NCBI GenBank assembly: GCA_035415815.1 | Contig: DAOOGR010000002.1 | Coordinates: 1 to 64,000 of the forward strand | Length of the DNA: 64,000 nt | Source of the DNA: Rectinema sp003452735 | GTDB taxonomy: Bacteria > Spirochaetota > Spirochaetia > Treponematales > Rectinemataceae | Direction of reading: 5' to 3' | Part shown: in pieces, positions 42,339 through 51,252 of the stretch | Numbering within the stretch: the stretch's first letter is position 1 | How the letters are laid out: every line of letters starts with the position of its first letter | Position numbers and translations under genes: made by a program | Notes under the pieces: model-generated | Database searches by the model: none | Told to the model about the DNA's origin: nothing | Seen by the model: the letters and a program-made list of their open reading frames with translations, nothing else

Positions 42339-43814
42339 TCAGTTGTGGGGGGCTTCTGCAGGATCTATTTGTACATCTGCGTAATTCCTTCGGCGTTCAT
42401 CGAGTTCAGCTGTAAGTCGTTTGTGGTCCTCGCGCTTCAAAGGATATTTTAAAGCAAATATAGCGCCTGATCCAAGGAGTAGAGCAGGTATTATGCTCAT
42501 GACTAGTCGGATCCCTCGAATTGCAGATTCTGATTGTTTTTCCGCTCTTGGAGCATATCCTGCAGCTCCAAGCATGAGGAGCACTAGGGGCAAAGCTATG
42601 GAACTGGCCGCTTTTTGTGCAAGGGTTATGAGTGAATAGAACATTCCCTCATGGCGTTCTCCTGTCTCATATTCATCTAGTTCTACGGCATCTGGGAGAA
42701 TGGACCAGGGAATGACATGCGCAGCCCCAACACCGATTCCTGCAGCCACGGATAAGACAGCGATCACCCCCATAGAAGTCGTTGCCCCCAGGAAGGATAG
42801 CAATCCCAAACAGATTGCGAGAAATGCCGCTCCAACTATATAGGCAAGTCTTTTGTCCCAAAGGCCAGATAAGAAGTTCCAGAGAGGTATGGATATGAGG
42901 GCTGTGACAAAGATAAGGGCCATTATTAAATCCATATAGGATTCTCGCTGGATTACATGTTTGATGTAATAGACAATTAGAGCCTGTAGGAGATCTATGC
43001 AGACCCAGGTTGCCAGGAAGATCACGGCGCCAAAAAGAAAAGCACGATTGCCAAAAGCAGCCTTAAGAGAGCCTTTAAGGTTCGGCACGGACTCTTTTTG
43101 GAACTCAGGGCGCTCATGGACTGCGGCAAAACAAATAAAGAGAGGCAGCACTGAGATAATGGCAACACCTACTGCAAAAACCAGGATCCTATCTGCATTG
43201 TCTGGAGAGAAGCTTCCAATAAATGCCCAAGGAAGCACAAATACAATGAGGCTTCCAATGATCGAAAAGCTCATCCTGAAAGAGGTGAGCGATGTCCGCT
43301 GATCATAAGATGGAGCTATCTCTGGTGTCAGGGCGTAATAAGGCATATAGACGAAGGTGGCTGCAGTATCAAAGAGCGCATATGCTCCTCCGTAGTATGC
43401 TGCCAATAAAGCAGGATTATTCAGGGGTGGCCGCAACCAAAGAAGCAGAAAAGTTGCTCCAAAAGGCAAGGCGCCAAAAAGGAGGTATGGCCGTCTTCTG
43501 CCCCATCGGCTTCGTGTTCGGTCTACCAAATGCCCAATGATAGGGTCGTTTATGTAGTCTACGCTTCTGCCTATAAAGATCGCTGTTGCTACAAGGGTTG
43601 GAGCCAGCCCAACCACGTCGGTCAGGAAAATAGAGAGGTAGGCACCTACCATGGTTGTGGTAATGGAAAACCCCAGATCCCCCGAGCCATACGCAAGTTT
43701 AAGGCTTAGCCCGAGTTCATCTTTCATATAAAGAATCATAAGTCGAGGCACATAAGCGGTCAAGATTCCACTTTTTCCTTCGATAATCTTTGCATTTTGT
43801 GTTCGTGAAAACAT
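42339..43814 (-). CDS. GPH-family (MFS) sugar:cation symporter
   Basis: A twelve-helix permease (491 residues) of the glycoside-pentoside-hexuronide family. The signature cytoplasmic loop after helix 2 is DPIIGHLVDRTRSRWGRRRP, and the first helix begins KLAYGSGDLGFSITTTMVGA as in MelB/XylP relatives. A polar tail ends the protein. The start at 43814 has an AGG-rich site upstream; the conserved family start could instead be the ATG at 43727, 29 codons in, which has no clear ribosome binding site. Divergent from the sugar ABC operon, with which it shares the 155-base control region. Confidence 0.87.
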   Translation of the reverse strand: MFSRTQNAKIIEGKSGILTAYVPRLMILYMKDELGLSLKLAYGSGDLGFSITTTMVGAYLSIFLTDVVGLAPTLVATAIFIGRSVDYINDPIIGHLVDRTRSRWGRRRPYLLFGALPFGATFLLLWLRPPLNNPALLAAYYGGAYALFDTAATFVYMPYYALTPEIAPSYDQRTSLTSFRMSFSIIGSLIVFVLPWAFIGSFSPDNADRILVFAVGVAIISVLPLFICFAAVHERPEFQKESVPNLKGSLKAAFGNRAFLFGAVIFLATWVCIDLLQALIVYYIKHVIQRESYMDLIMALIFVTALISIPLWNFLSGLWDKRLAYIVGAAFLAICLGLLSFLGATTSMGVIAVLSVAAGIGVGAAHVIPWSILPDAVELDEYETGERHEGMFYSLITLAQKAASSIALPLVLLMLGAAGYAPRAEKQSESAIRGIRLVMSIIPALLLGSGAIFALKYPLKREDHKRLTAELDERRRNYADVQIDPAEAPHN

Positions 43815-43884
43815 GTCTATGCCTGCCTAAAATCCAAAAAAATAGGCGCAGTACAGATTTATAGTGCTTGAATAAGATTCCCTT

Positions 43885-43954
43885 CTTGACAATCCAGATT
43901 TTTGTGGTACCATTATTAAACCGGTTAAGCAATCAAACTTAATCGAAAAGTTTG
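43885..43954 (+). promoter_or_regulatory. ABC operon promoter, LacI-type operator and leader hairpin
   Basis: TTGACA (43885-43890) and TACCAT (43907-43912), 16-base spacer. TTAAACCGGTTAAG (43915-43928) holds the perfect palindrome AACCGGTT with a central CG, typical of LacI-family operators, over the expected start site. Then TCAAACTT (43932-43939) and AAGTTTGA (43947-43954) form an 8-base inverted repeat whose right arm overlaps the first base of the AAGGAGG ribosome binding site (43954-43960). Confidence 0.65.
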
Positions 43955-43969
43955 AAGGAGGAATGAAAT

Positions 43970-45202
43970 ATGAAACGGTTTATGTTGGCATTCATGGCGC
44001 TATTGACAGTAACTGCTGCATTTGGCGCTGGAAAGCTTACCTTGATGCAGAATAAGCCCGAGATCGATGCGCAGCTTAAAGCCTATGCTGCGACATGGGG
44101 CCAGAAAAATGGCGTAACTGTTGTGATCAAATCGATCGGCGGGACATCTGGCGGTATGGGTCCTCAACTCAAAGCGGACTATGCAGCAGGAGATATGCCA
44201 GATATCTTCGCTTTCGATGGCCTGGAAGCCTATAAGGAGTGGGAAGGAATCATCTTAGACCTCTCGAATGAGCCCTGGGTTTCCAAGACTTCTGTTCCCT
44301 TTAAATATAATGGAAAGGTCTATGGATTTCCTGTAGCAATCGAAGGATGGGGATTGGCCTACAATGCCGACCTCCTTTCTAAGGCTGGCATAGATCCAAA
44401 GACTCTGAACAATTTCGATGCATATAAGAAGGCCTTTGAAAAGCTCGATTCTATGAAGAAGGATCTAGGCATCAATTCGGTTGTCTCCATGGCTGCCTCC
44501 ATCGAGATGGGATGGGTTACTGCTCATCACAACTTCAACTCTTTGTTATCCAATGGCTTACCTTATGGCGACCTCTCTGTGACGAACGATCTGTTAGCTG
44601 GCAAAGTCGATGCGCAAAGACTTCAGGAGTATGCAGACTGGGTAGAGCTTCTATTCAAATATTCAGATAAAGCGATCCTCCTTACTGGCAATTATGATGC
44701 TCAAGTTGGAGCCTTTGCAACCGGCAAGGCTGTCTTCTTGCACCAGGGTAACTGGGTAGATCCCAACCTGAAGGATGCAAATGCCACATTCAAAATGGCT
44801 TTTGCTCCTCATGGATCGATGAAAAAAGTTACCGATGGTATCTTTGTCTCAGCTCCATCTTATTATGCGATCAACAAGGAATCGAAGAACATCACGCTTG
44901 CCAAAAAATTTCTTAACGACCTTGTCATGACTCCAGAAGGAAATAATTACATGGTCAAGGAAGCAGGTATGATTCCAGCCTTCTCGAATGTTACTCTCAG
45001 TCCCGAAGGCCAGCTCTCCAAATCTGTTCAGCAGTGGTCAGCTGCTGGCAAGGTCTACAGCTGGAATCAGTATTACTTCTCGGGAGATTTTAGGGACAAG
45101 GTGCTTACGCCAATCTACAATCAGTTTGCAGCTGGCAGCATAAGCAAGGCTCAATTCATCGATTTAATGACCAAAGCATTCAAGGATAATGCCAAGAAAT
45201 AA
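43970..45202 (+). CDS. Sugar ABC transporter substrate-binding protein
   Basis: Exported binding protein of 410 residues, family 1 (carbohydrate-type). Signal peptide MKRFMLAFMALLTVTAAFGA without lipobox cysteine. Mature start KLTLMQNKPEIDAQLKAYAA, then DMPDIFAFDGLEAYKEWEG and GKVYGFPVAIEGWGLAYNAD, typical of this family, and FLHQGNWVD. It binds sugar in the periplasm and delivers it to the two permeases downstream. The sequence does not decide the sugar. AAGGAGG lies 9 bases before ATG. A hairpin separates it from the permease genes and can raise its relative level. Confidence 0.9.
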   Translation: MKRFMLAFMALLTVTAAFGAGKLTLMQNKPEIDAQLKAYAATWGQKNGVTVVIKSIGGTSGGMGPQLKADYAAGDMPDIFAFDGLEAYKEWEGIILDLSNEPWVSKTSVPFKYNGKVYGFPVAIEGWGLAYNADLLSKAGIDPKTLNNFDAYKKAFEKLDSMKKDLGINSVVSMAASIEMGWVTAHHNFNSLLSNGLPYGDLSVTNDLLAGKVDAQRLQEYADWVELLFKYSDKAILLTGNYDAQVGAFATGKAVFLHQGNWVDPNLKDANATFKMAFAPHGSMKKVTDGIFVSAPSYYAINKESKNITLAKKFLNDLVMTPEGNNYMVKEAGMIPAFSNVTLSPEGQLSKSVQQWSAAGKVYSWNQYYFSGDFRDKVLTPIYNQFAAGSISKAQFIDLMTKAFKDNAKK

Positions 45203-45260
45203 TTTTACATTATAGAATACTTTTTCAGCGGAGCTGTCCGCGAAGTGTGCTTGCTTTGGG

Positions 45261-45300
45261 CCGCCTGCATTGCTAATGTTGATGCAGGCGGTTTTATTTT
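45261..45300 (+). terminator. Hairpin between binding protein and permease genes
   Basis: A perfect 10-base stem CCGCCTGCAT (45261-45270) / ATGCAGGCGG (45282-45291), 11-base loop, followed by TTTTATTTT. Probably a partial terminator or RNA-stabilising structure, common between binding-protein and permease genes. Confidence 0.75.
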
Positions 45301-45329
45301 GAAATCCTCAATAGAATAGGGGAGCAAGT

Positions 45330-46250
45330 ATGACAAAAAAGACGGAATCTTCATTGGTGTTTTGGATATTTCTTTTGCCTGTGCTATTTGCGTTCATCAT
45401 GGTCATGGTAATTCCATTTGTGTTAGGATCTTATTATGCGTTTACCAATTGGACCTCATCGGCGAGGGTAGACAGTAGCCTCAAGTTTGTAGGTTTCGAG
45501 AATTTTTCTAATAGTTTGAAAGATCCATCTTTTTTGTACTCTTTCGGGATCACCTTTGTATATACAATTTTAAACATGATCGTCATCAATATCGTAGCTT
45601 TCGTGCTGGCTCTGTTCGTAACGGGCGATCTTCGGTTCAAGAATCTATATCGAGTTGGTTTTTTCGTCCCTAATCTCATAGGCGGAATCATTCTAGGCTA
45701 TATTTGGCAGTTTATTTTCAATAATGCTCTTCCTTCGCTTGGTTCCATCGTACCTGCTCTCGATTTCTTATCCGATCCAGCCAATTTGATGTTAAGCAAG
45801 CCTAATACTGCTATCGCGGCAATGATCATCGTAGGCACATGGCAGTACGCGGGCTACATAATGATGATCTATGTTGCGGCGATCGAAAATATTCCCCAGG
45901 AACTCATCGAGGCTTCAAGAATAGATGGGGCTTCAACTTGGGTTCGTCTCAAATCTATCACAATACCTCTTTGTGCTCAGGCTTTTACGGTTACTATGTT
46001 TCTTACGCTCGTGAATTCCTTCAAGCAATTCGATGTCAATGTTTCGCTGACGAGCGGCGGACCTTCTACTATATTGATGGGTCAACCTATTTTTGGAACG
46101 GAGCTTCTCGCTCTCAACATATATAATACAGCTTTTATTTCGAACAAGCTATCCGAAGCACAAGCAAGGGCGTTTATCTTTTTCCTTATACTAGCGATCA
46201 TTTCGATCATACAGGTGAATGTGAACAAGAAAAAGGAGATTGAGCTATGA
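45330..46250 (+). CDS. Sugar ABC transporter permease, MalF-type
   Basis: Inner-membrane permease of 306 residues with about six transmembrane helices. The EAA loop (ELIEASRIDGASTWVRLKSI) that contacts the ATPase is intact, and the first helix (FWIFLLPVLFAFIMVMVIPF) is typical of MalF/UgpA types. ATG 45330 has GGGGAGCAAGT in front. It overlaps the next permease by 4 bases. No ATPase gene is present; such systems often share one MsmX-like ATPase. Confidence 0.92.
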   Translation: MTKKTESSLVFWIFLLPVLFAFIMVMVIPFVLGSYYAFTNWTSSARVDSSLKFVGFENFSNSLKDPSFLYSFGITFVYTILNMIVINIVAFVLALFVTGDLRFKNLYRVGFFVPNLIGGIILGYIWQFIFNNALPSLGSIVPALDFLSDPANLMLSKPNTAIAAMIIVGTWQYAGYIMMIYVAAIENIPQELIEASRIDGASTWVRLKSITIPLCAQAFTVTMFLTLVNSFKQFDVNVSLTSGGPSTILMGQPIFGTELLALNIYNTAFISNKLSEAQARAFIFFLILAIISIIQVNVNKKKEIEL

Positions 46251-47113
46251 AAAGCGCTAGGATTAGGAAACCAACATCTCTCCTTGCCGAAATAGTCACT
46301 GCCATACTTTTTATAGTATTTTTATTTCCCTTTTTCCTCGTGCTCATCAATTCGGCTAAGACATCTTTCGAGGTTACTCAATATCCCTTAGCCTGGCCAA
46401 AAAGATGGGGGACTATTGTCGATAATATCGTTAAAATCTGGACTAGCGAATCGGTTCGCTATCCTAGCTCACTTCTTTCGAGTGCGATAATAACGGCTGT
46501 TTCTCTAATTTTGATCAATTTATTCTCTGCTATGGCTGGTTGGGCTCTCGTTAGGACAAAAACCAAGGTTTCTTCATTCATATTCTTTATTTTTGTCGCT
46601 TCTATGGTGATCCCCTTCCAAATTGTCATGTTTCCGCTTCTATCCTGGTTTCGCACCGTTACCGTGGCAACAGGCATAAGACTATTGCGTACATATCAGG
46701 GAATTATTCTAAGTTATATCGGCTTTGGTGCACCTCTTTCTATATTTATGTTTCATGGTTTCATTAAAAGCATTCCTCTGGAATTAGAGGAAGCTGCTAC
46801 TATCGATGGGTGTCATAAGCATCAAATCTTCTTTAGGATTATTTTCCCTATTCTAAAGCCAATCCAGGCCACCGTGCTGGTTCTAAATGGTATCTGGATT
46901 TGGAACGATTATCTTTTACCTCTTCTTGTTCTCGGCAAAGGTAATGATGTAATGACGGTGCCTTTAGCTGTTTCCAATTTTGCTGGAGCTTTTGTCAAAC
47001 AATGGGATCTCATTCTTACAGCTATACTTATGGCAATGATTCCCGTAATTGTGTTCTTTCTCTTCGCTCAGAAATACATTGTCAAAGGAATGATTGCAGG
47101 CGCAATAAAATAG
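46247..47113 (+). CDS. Sugar ABC transporter permease, MalG-type
   Basis: Second permease, 288 residues, six helices. EAA loop: PLELEEAATIDGCHKHQIFF; end motif KYIVKGMIAGAIK is the conserved C-terminus of MalG/AraQ types. It starts within the stop of the first permease (ATGA overlap). Last gene of the operon; convergent with the exonuclease gene by 27 bases. Confidence 0.93.
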   Translation: MKSARIRKPTSLLAEIVTAILFIVFLFPFFLVLINSAKTSFEVTQYPLAWPKRWGTIVDNIVKIWTSESVRYPSSLLSSAIITAVSLILINLFSAMAGWALVRTKTKVSSFIFFIFVASMVIPFQIVMFPLLSWFRTVTVATGIRLLRTYQGIILSYIGFGAPLSIFMFHGFIKSIPLELEEAATIDGCHKHQIFFRIIFPILKPIQATVLVLNGIWIWNDYLLPLLVLGKGNDVMTVPLAVSNFAGAFVKQWDLILTAILMAMIPVIVFFLFAQKYIVKGMIAGAIK

Positions 47114-47140
47114 TGACCCTACCGATAGAAAGGGTTAATT

Positions 47141-49072
47141 CTAAACAACATCGAAGCTTGCGCTAAGTTCAGGAATCGAAACACGTCGCAGCGCGATAGT
47201 TATGTTTGTATCTAGCTTTATGTTGCGAGATATACGGATAGGCATTTCGATCCCAAGAGATGGAATATAGATCTGAGCATTGCCTCTATCGACTTCTAGA
47301 ACCGTCGCTTGGCCCATCCAATCTCTATGTTTACTGAGGTAAACCATTGTCCAATGAAGGCGGGAATCTCGTTCAGCTTGGCGATTTTTGGCTATTTGCT
47401 GACTATAGAGGTAGAGTCTTTCATCTAGCATTTCGTGGCTGAGCCCTATTGGTGCTTCTATAAAAGTTTTTTCGTCTGATCTATGGCTGGACTTTTGTCG
47501 GGCAAGCTCCGCATGTATCTGGTAATGTGCCAACATATCCTGATATCTCCGCAGCGGGCTCGTCACTTGAGAATAGAATGATAGGCCAAGGCCAGCATGA
47601 GCAGCGCAGGTGGAACTCACAAAAGCTGTACGCATAACCTTGCGGCGCGCATAGTTTTCTGCAAGACTTTCCGATGGTCCTGCACCACAGCCAGCTAAAT
47701 CAGAGGAAATAGGTGGCTCCTGCGAAACATATGGAAATGAAATACCAGCCGAATAAGCCCATCGCGCTGCAGCCTCTCCTGCCAAAATCATGAGTTCTTG
47801 TACTAGCTTTGCCGATCGGGTTGCTGGAACAGGCAGAAACTCAACATCGCCATCTATAGCTCTAATCGATATTTCAGGGTATTCAATATCTACGGCGCCT
47901 TGATCTTGCCTAAGCTTTTTTCTTGCTTCTGCAATTTGATTTAGATTTTTTAATACTGTATCGGTTTCGAGCAAAACATCGGCTTCTTCGTAAGTAAGCC
48001 TTGTTACTCTTATAATACTTGGTACGATCGTTATTTCTTCGATTTTTCCATTTTTCTGCATGGTAATTCCGAATGAGATCGCCCTGGATTCTGGCAAAAT
48101 GCCAAGCCCAAAAGCCTCGATCAATGAATGGTGAAGCATAGGTATCGTTTTTTCTGGCAAATACAAGGTAGAAGCCCTTGTGCGCGCATCTTCATCTTCA
48201 GCAGAAATAGGAGCGATAGCGGAAACTGGATCGGAAACGTGTACCCAAATCCTGTTGCCTTCTATAGAGATAGCATCGTCAGGATCTTTAGACCATGCAT
48301 TATCGATAGCAAAGGAAGGAAGATGTCTCAAGTCCAATCGCTCCAAGGCCAATTCAGGTCGTTCCTGGATATTCTTTGGCTCTGAAGGAATGGATAATAT
48401 GCATCCATTTCGCTCTGGCCAAGGATTAAGACTAGGCTTCCAAAACCCGGTTGCAAGCAGAGCTTCATGGACTGCTTGCGGAGTCAATCTGATTCCAAGA
48501 TCGCGGGCAATCGGACTGTCCGATGTAAGGCCACATGCAAACCTGCTCAATTCATCCACAAAAGGTTTAAAATTCTCATTTTTCTCAATAAAGAAAGGAT
48601 CGCGCTTTTTCCATGCTAAGCTAAACGCATCGACGAAAGCTGTTCTAGCTTCGGCAATTTCTTTTCTTATTCTTTCCTTTTCGAGGAGTTTTAGCTGTTC
48701 TTCTTTGCTTCGAATTCTAAAGCCATTATCAAGTATTTCTATGGCAGGGTTTTCAAGAAGCGTATACCAAGCTATAACGATATGCTGTGCTTCGGCTTTG
48801 CTCCAAGCAAGTTCTGCAAACTCATTCCAAGATATTATTGAGAGACCTTCGGGGTTTTCATCTTTTAATAGCTCTATGGCTTCATCTACCTCTATGCTTT
48901 GTTGAATAGGTGGAAAAGAATCAATTGGACCAGCATGGACAAGAGTCAGATCTTTAATTCGTACTCTGCGTTCATCTCCATCTATTGGCTTGATCAAAAT
49001 CCTATCTAAATCTTTTGAGATAACAATAGCGGGTTTTGTTTTATACATGACTAGAGAACGAGGCGATATCAT
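47141..49072 (-). CDS. RNase II/R-family 3'-5' exoribonuclease
   Basis: A 643-residue RNB enzyme. The catalytic domain opens with PSFAIDNAWSKDPDDAISIE, carrying the Asp cluster (D-x-x-D-D) that holds magnesium, then IWVHVSDPVSAI, ASTLYLPEKTIPMLHH, LTYEEADVLL and TSPLRRYQDMLAHYQI, all RNB signature regions. The N-terminal ~60 residues could be an OB/KOW-like nucleic-acid-binding segment; the C-terminus looks like a short S1-like domain (GQATVLEVDRGNAQIYIPSL). It is shorter than E. coli RNase R (813) and near RNase II (644). No ribosome binding site is obvious at 49072; ATG nine codons in is possible. Confidence 0.88.
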   Translation of the reverse strand: MISPRSLVMYKTKPAIVISKDLDRILIKPIDGDERRVRIKDLTLVHAGPIDSFPPIQQSIEVDEAIELLKDENPEGLSIISWNEFAELAWSKAEAQHIVIAWYTLLENPAIEILDNGFRIRSKEEQLKLLEKERIRKEIAEARTAFVDAFSLAWKKRDPFFIEKNENFKPFVDELSRFACGLTSDSPIARDLGIRLTPQAVHEALLATGFWKPSLNPWPERNGCILSIPSEPKNIQERPELALERLDLRHLPSFAIDNAWSKDPDDAISIEGNRIWVHVSDPVSAIAPISAEDEDARTRASTLYLPEKTIPMLHHSLIEAFGLGILPESRAISFGITMQKNGKIEEITIVPSIIRVTRLTYEEADVLLETDTVLKNLNQIAEARKKLRQDQGAVDIEYPEISIRAIDGDVEFLPVPATRSAKLVQELMILAGEAAARWAYSAGISFPYVSQEPPISSDLAGCGAGPSESLAENYARRKVMRTAFVSSTCAAHAGLGLSFYSQVTSPLRRYQDMLAHYQIHAELARQKSSHRSDEKTFIEAPIGLSHEMLDERLYLYSQQIAKNRQAERDSRLHWTMVYLSKHRDWMGQATVLEVDRGNAQIYIPSLGIEMPIRISRNIKLDTNITIALRRVSIPELSASFDVV

Positions 49073-49125
49073 GTGATGTTTATAATCTCGATTATGCCGA
49101 TATACAAGTGTGTATCAACGCTCCA

Positions 49126-49154
49126 TTGCGAATAATCGATGCTTGTGTTATATT
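49126..49154 (+). promoter_or_regulatory. Promoter of the small membrane protein gene
   Basis: TTGCGA (49126-49131), 17-base spacer, TATATT (49149-49154). The leader of about 65 bases to the ATG at 49228 includes AAGGAG. Confidence 0.6.
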
Positions 49155-49227
49155 AGAAAACAATTGAGGACATATCGGTCCGCTAAACACAAATGCCAAT
49201 AAGCTTGTACAATTAAGGAGAAGAGAA

Positions 49228-49506
49228 ATGACTGCATTATTAGTTGGGATTGGACTAATAGTAGTGGCGGTACTCATGGTAATTCCAGGGATTTTAGGAT
49301 GGTGGAGTGATGTCCTAGCTTTTCTTAGGGGTGCTTTGCCTGTAATAGCTTTAATGATTGGTGCCCTTGCAGTTTTTATTGGAATAGCAGATATCAAAGA
49401 TAAAATAGAAGAGAAAAAAGAAGAAGAGAGAGAAAAAGAAGAAGAGAAGAACAAGTCTAAGAATTCTGAAAATGAAGAGAAAGCTACCGAGAAAAAAGGA
49501 GACTAA
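49228..49506 (+). CDS. Small two-helix membrane protein with charged tail
   Basis: 92 residues with two hydrophobic helices (LLVGIGLIVVAVLMVIPGIL and LPVIALMIGALAVFIGIADI) and a 40-residue Lys/Glu-rich tail that is almost free of other residue types and could be a coiled coil or disordered region. AAGGAG sits 8 bases before ATG. It has its own promoter and is followed by the rplM promoter. I do not recognise the family. Confidence 0.78.
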   Translation: MTALLVGIGLIVVAVLMVIPGILGWWSDVLAFLRGALPVIALMIGALAVFIGIADIKDKIEEKKEEEREKEEEKNKSKNSENEEKATEKKGD

Positions 49507-49529
49507 AAGTTGTTTTTTGGCTCGGATGC

Positions 49530-49558
49530 TTGACAGATTTTTGAAACTGTGGGAATAT
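49530..49558 (+). promoter_or_regulatory. rplM-rpsI promoter
   Basis: TTGACA (49530-49535), 17-base spacer, GAATAT (49553-49558). The leader to ATG 49606 is about 40 bases and has AAGGTGAAGG. Confidence 0.65.
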
Positions 49559-49605
49559 GCACCCGCATTTTTAAGTATTCCTCAATAAGGTGAAGGCATA
49601 TATAA

Positions 49606-50034
49606 ATGAAGACTGCATTTTTTACTGCTGCAACCGCCGATCGAAATTGGTATGTCATCGATGCAGCAGGTAAGCCACTTGGTCGCGTGGCAGCTAAGGT
49701 TGCTTCGATTTTGAGAGGCAAAAACAAGCCGACATTTACTCCAAGTCAAGAGACAGGGGATTATGTCATTATTATCAATGCTGACAAAGTCGATATAACA
49801 GGGCGCAAACGTCAGAATAAAACATACTATCACCATACTGGATATCCTGGTGGTATTAAGGATATTAGCTTTGAAGAGCTTATCGCCCGCAATCCAGTAT
49901 CTCCAATAGAGATTGCAATCAAAGGCATGTTGCCCAAGGGGCCTCTTGGCCGCAAGCTGTTCAAGAATGTAAAGGTCTATGCTGGTCCCGATCATCCGCA
50001 TATGGCACAGAATCCGATTGCAATAGATATTTGA
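49606..50034 (+). CDS. rplM: 50S ribosomal protein L13
   Basis: 142-residue L13. Hallmarks: RNWYVIDAAGKPLGRVAAKV at the start, LRGKNKPTFTPSQETGDYVI, KRQNKTYYHHTGYPGGIKDI and IKGMLPKGPLGRKLFKNVKV. It is followed by rpsI after 16 bases, the usual pair in bacteria. Confidence 0.97.
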   Translation: MKTAFFTAATADRNWYVIDAAGKPLGRVAAKVASILRGKNKPTFTPSQETGDYVIIINADKVDITGRKRQNKTYYHHTGYPGGIKDISFEELIARNPVSPIEIAIKGMLPKGPLGRKLFKNVKVYAGPDHPHMAQNPIAIDI

Positions 50035-50050
50035 GCGGAGAAGGAAAGAA

Positions 50051-50449
50051 ATGGTAAAGAACATCAATCTTGGTATTGGCACGGGCCGCAGGAAATGCGC
50101 AGTCGCCAGAGTTTTCCTACGAGATGGCTCAGGTAAGATATTCATAAACGAGAAAGATCTTAAGGATTATTTTGCAGTTGAAGGTCTAATTGCCCAAGTT
50201 AGAAAGCCGCTTCTTGTAACCGATAGCGAAAATAAATTCGACGCATATATTACGGTAGTAGGTGGCGGTTTATCCGGGCAGGCGGGTGCTTGTTCTCATG
50301 GCCTTGCCCGTGCTTTGGCTCAGATCGATCCGGCAAATCATATTTCGCTTAAAGCCAATGGCCTATTGACTCGCGATCCGCGCATGGTGGAAAGAAAAAA
50401 ATACGGCCAACGCGGCGCTCGCCGAAGATTCCAGTTCTCCAAACGCTGA
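50051..50449 (+). CDS. rpsI: 30S ribosomal protein S9
   Basis: 132-residue S9. GTGRRKCAVARVFLRDGSGK at the start, YITVVGGGLSGQAGACSHGL in the core, and the C-terminal positive tail GLLTRDPRMVERKKYGQRGA, ending in KR and reaching the P site tRNA. Directly followed by recX after six bases. Confidence 0.97.
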   Translation: MVKNINLGIGTGRRKCAVARVFLRDGSGKIFINEKDLKDYFAVEGLIAQVRKPLLVTDSENKFDAYITVVGGGLSGQAGACSHGLARALAQIDPANHISLKANGLLTRDPRMVERKKYGQRGARRRFQFSKR

Positions 50450-50455
50450 CGACTT

Positions 50456-51169
50456 ATGGCGATGCGGATCGATTCCGTTCGCAAAAAGGCCTCCGGATCG
50501 TTCGAAGTGGCGGTTTCTGGAGGCCTTCTGTTTTGTTTCGATGAAGTGGATGCACAGCTTCTAGAACTATCATCGAACAATAGTTCGTTGGATGTCTATT
50601 CTCTGACCGAACATTCGGAAGGCGAATCAATAGATGAAGAGATGATTCTGCTTCTGAGCCGCCTTAGTACTCTGCATAGAGCTCGCAATGATGCTCTTTT
50701 GCTTATTTCTCGAGCTGAACAAGCTTCAAGACAGCTATATCAGAAACTTCTAAAAAAAGGATATGAGCCGGAAATTGCGCATATTTGTATTCGATGGATA
50801 TGCTCCGAGCATTATGTGGATGACCGCCGCTATGTTAGGATGCTTTTTCAGTCGCACTGTGTAAATAGAGGACAGGGGCCTACTAGAATGCAAGCTTTGG
50901 CCTGGCCTCGAATTGGGCTTTTCGAAAACCCTCAGACAATACTGGCTGACAGCATGGCTACTATTCCAGAAAGCGATTTTATGGAAGCCATAAAGAAAAA
51001 TGTTGAATCCTTGCTAAGAAAACCATCAACATTTTCTCGCTTAAATCTCAATACTATTTCTGAAAGGAGGTCTTTTTTGCGATCCTTTTTAAGAAGACAG
51101 GGTTTCCCATATCAGTCTGTGGAGATATTTCTTGAAACCTTGGTACTAAAGGAAAACAAAAATGACTAG
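50456..51169 (+). CDS. recX: RecX-family RecA regulator
   Basis: A 237-residue protein with helical triplet repeats of the RecX family: ARNDALLLISRAEQASRQLY, then QKLLKKGYEPEIAHICIRWI and the conserved DD of HYVDDRRYVRMLFQSH. RecX caps RecA filaments. The C-terminal repeat (RRSFLRSFLRRQGFPYQSVE) matches the last RecX repeat. It begins six bases after rpsI without a clear ribosome binding site; ATG at 50462 is an alternative. recA is not in the window. The N-terminal ~60 residues are less recognisable. Confidence 0.8.
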   Translation: MAMRIDSVRKKASGSFEVAVSGGLLFCFDEVDAQLLELSSNNSSLDVYSLTEHSEGESIDEEMILLLSRLSTLHRARNDALLLISRAEQASRQLYQKLLKKGYEPEIAHICIRWICSEHYVDDRRYVRMLFQSHCVNRGQGPTRMQALAWPRIGLFENPQTILADSMATIPESDFMEAIKKNVESLLRKPSTFSRLNLNTISERRSFLRSFLRRQGFPYQSVEIFLETLVLKENKND

Positions 51170-51188
51170 AAATACTATTTTCCAATAC

Positions 51189-51218
51189 TTGACATACCTT
51201 ACAAATAGATTCAATAAT
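51189..51218 (+). promoter_or_regulatory. Promoter of the HTH-PTS IIA gene
   Basis: TTGACA (51189-51194), 18-base spacer, AATAAT (51213-51218). AGGAGG follows before the ATG at 51253. Confidence 0.5.
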
Positions 51219-51252
51219 ATGTCAGAGAATTCAAGTAGGAGGCGCATATCGA

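Noticed and set aside
47114..47140. ACCCT/AGGGT hairpin as a terminator
   Set aside because: Only five pairs and no T run; too weak to call.
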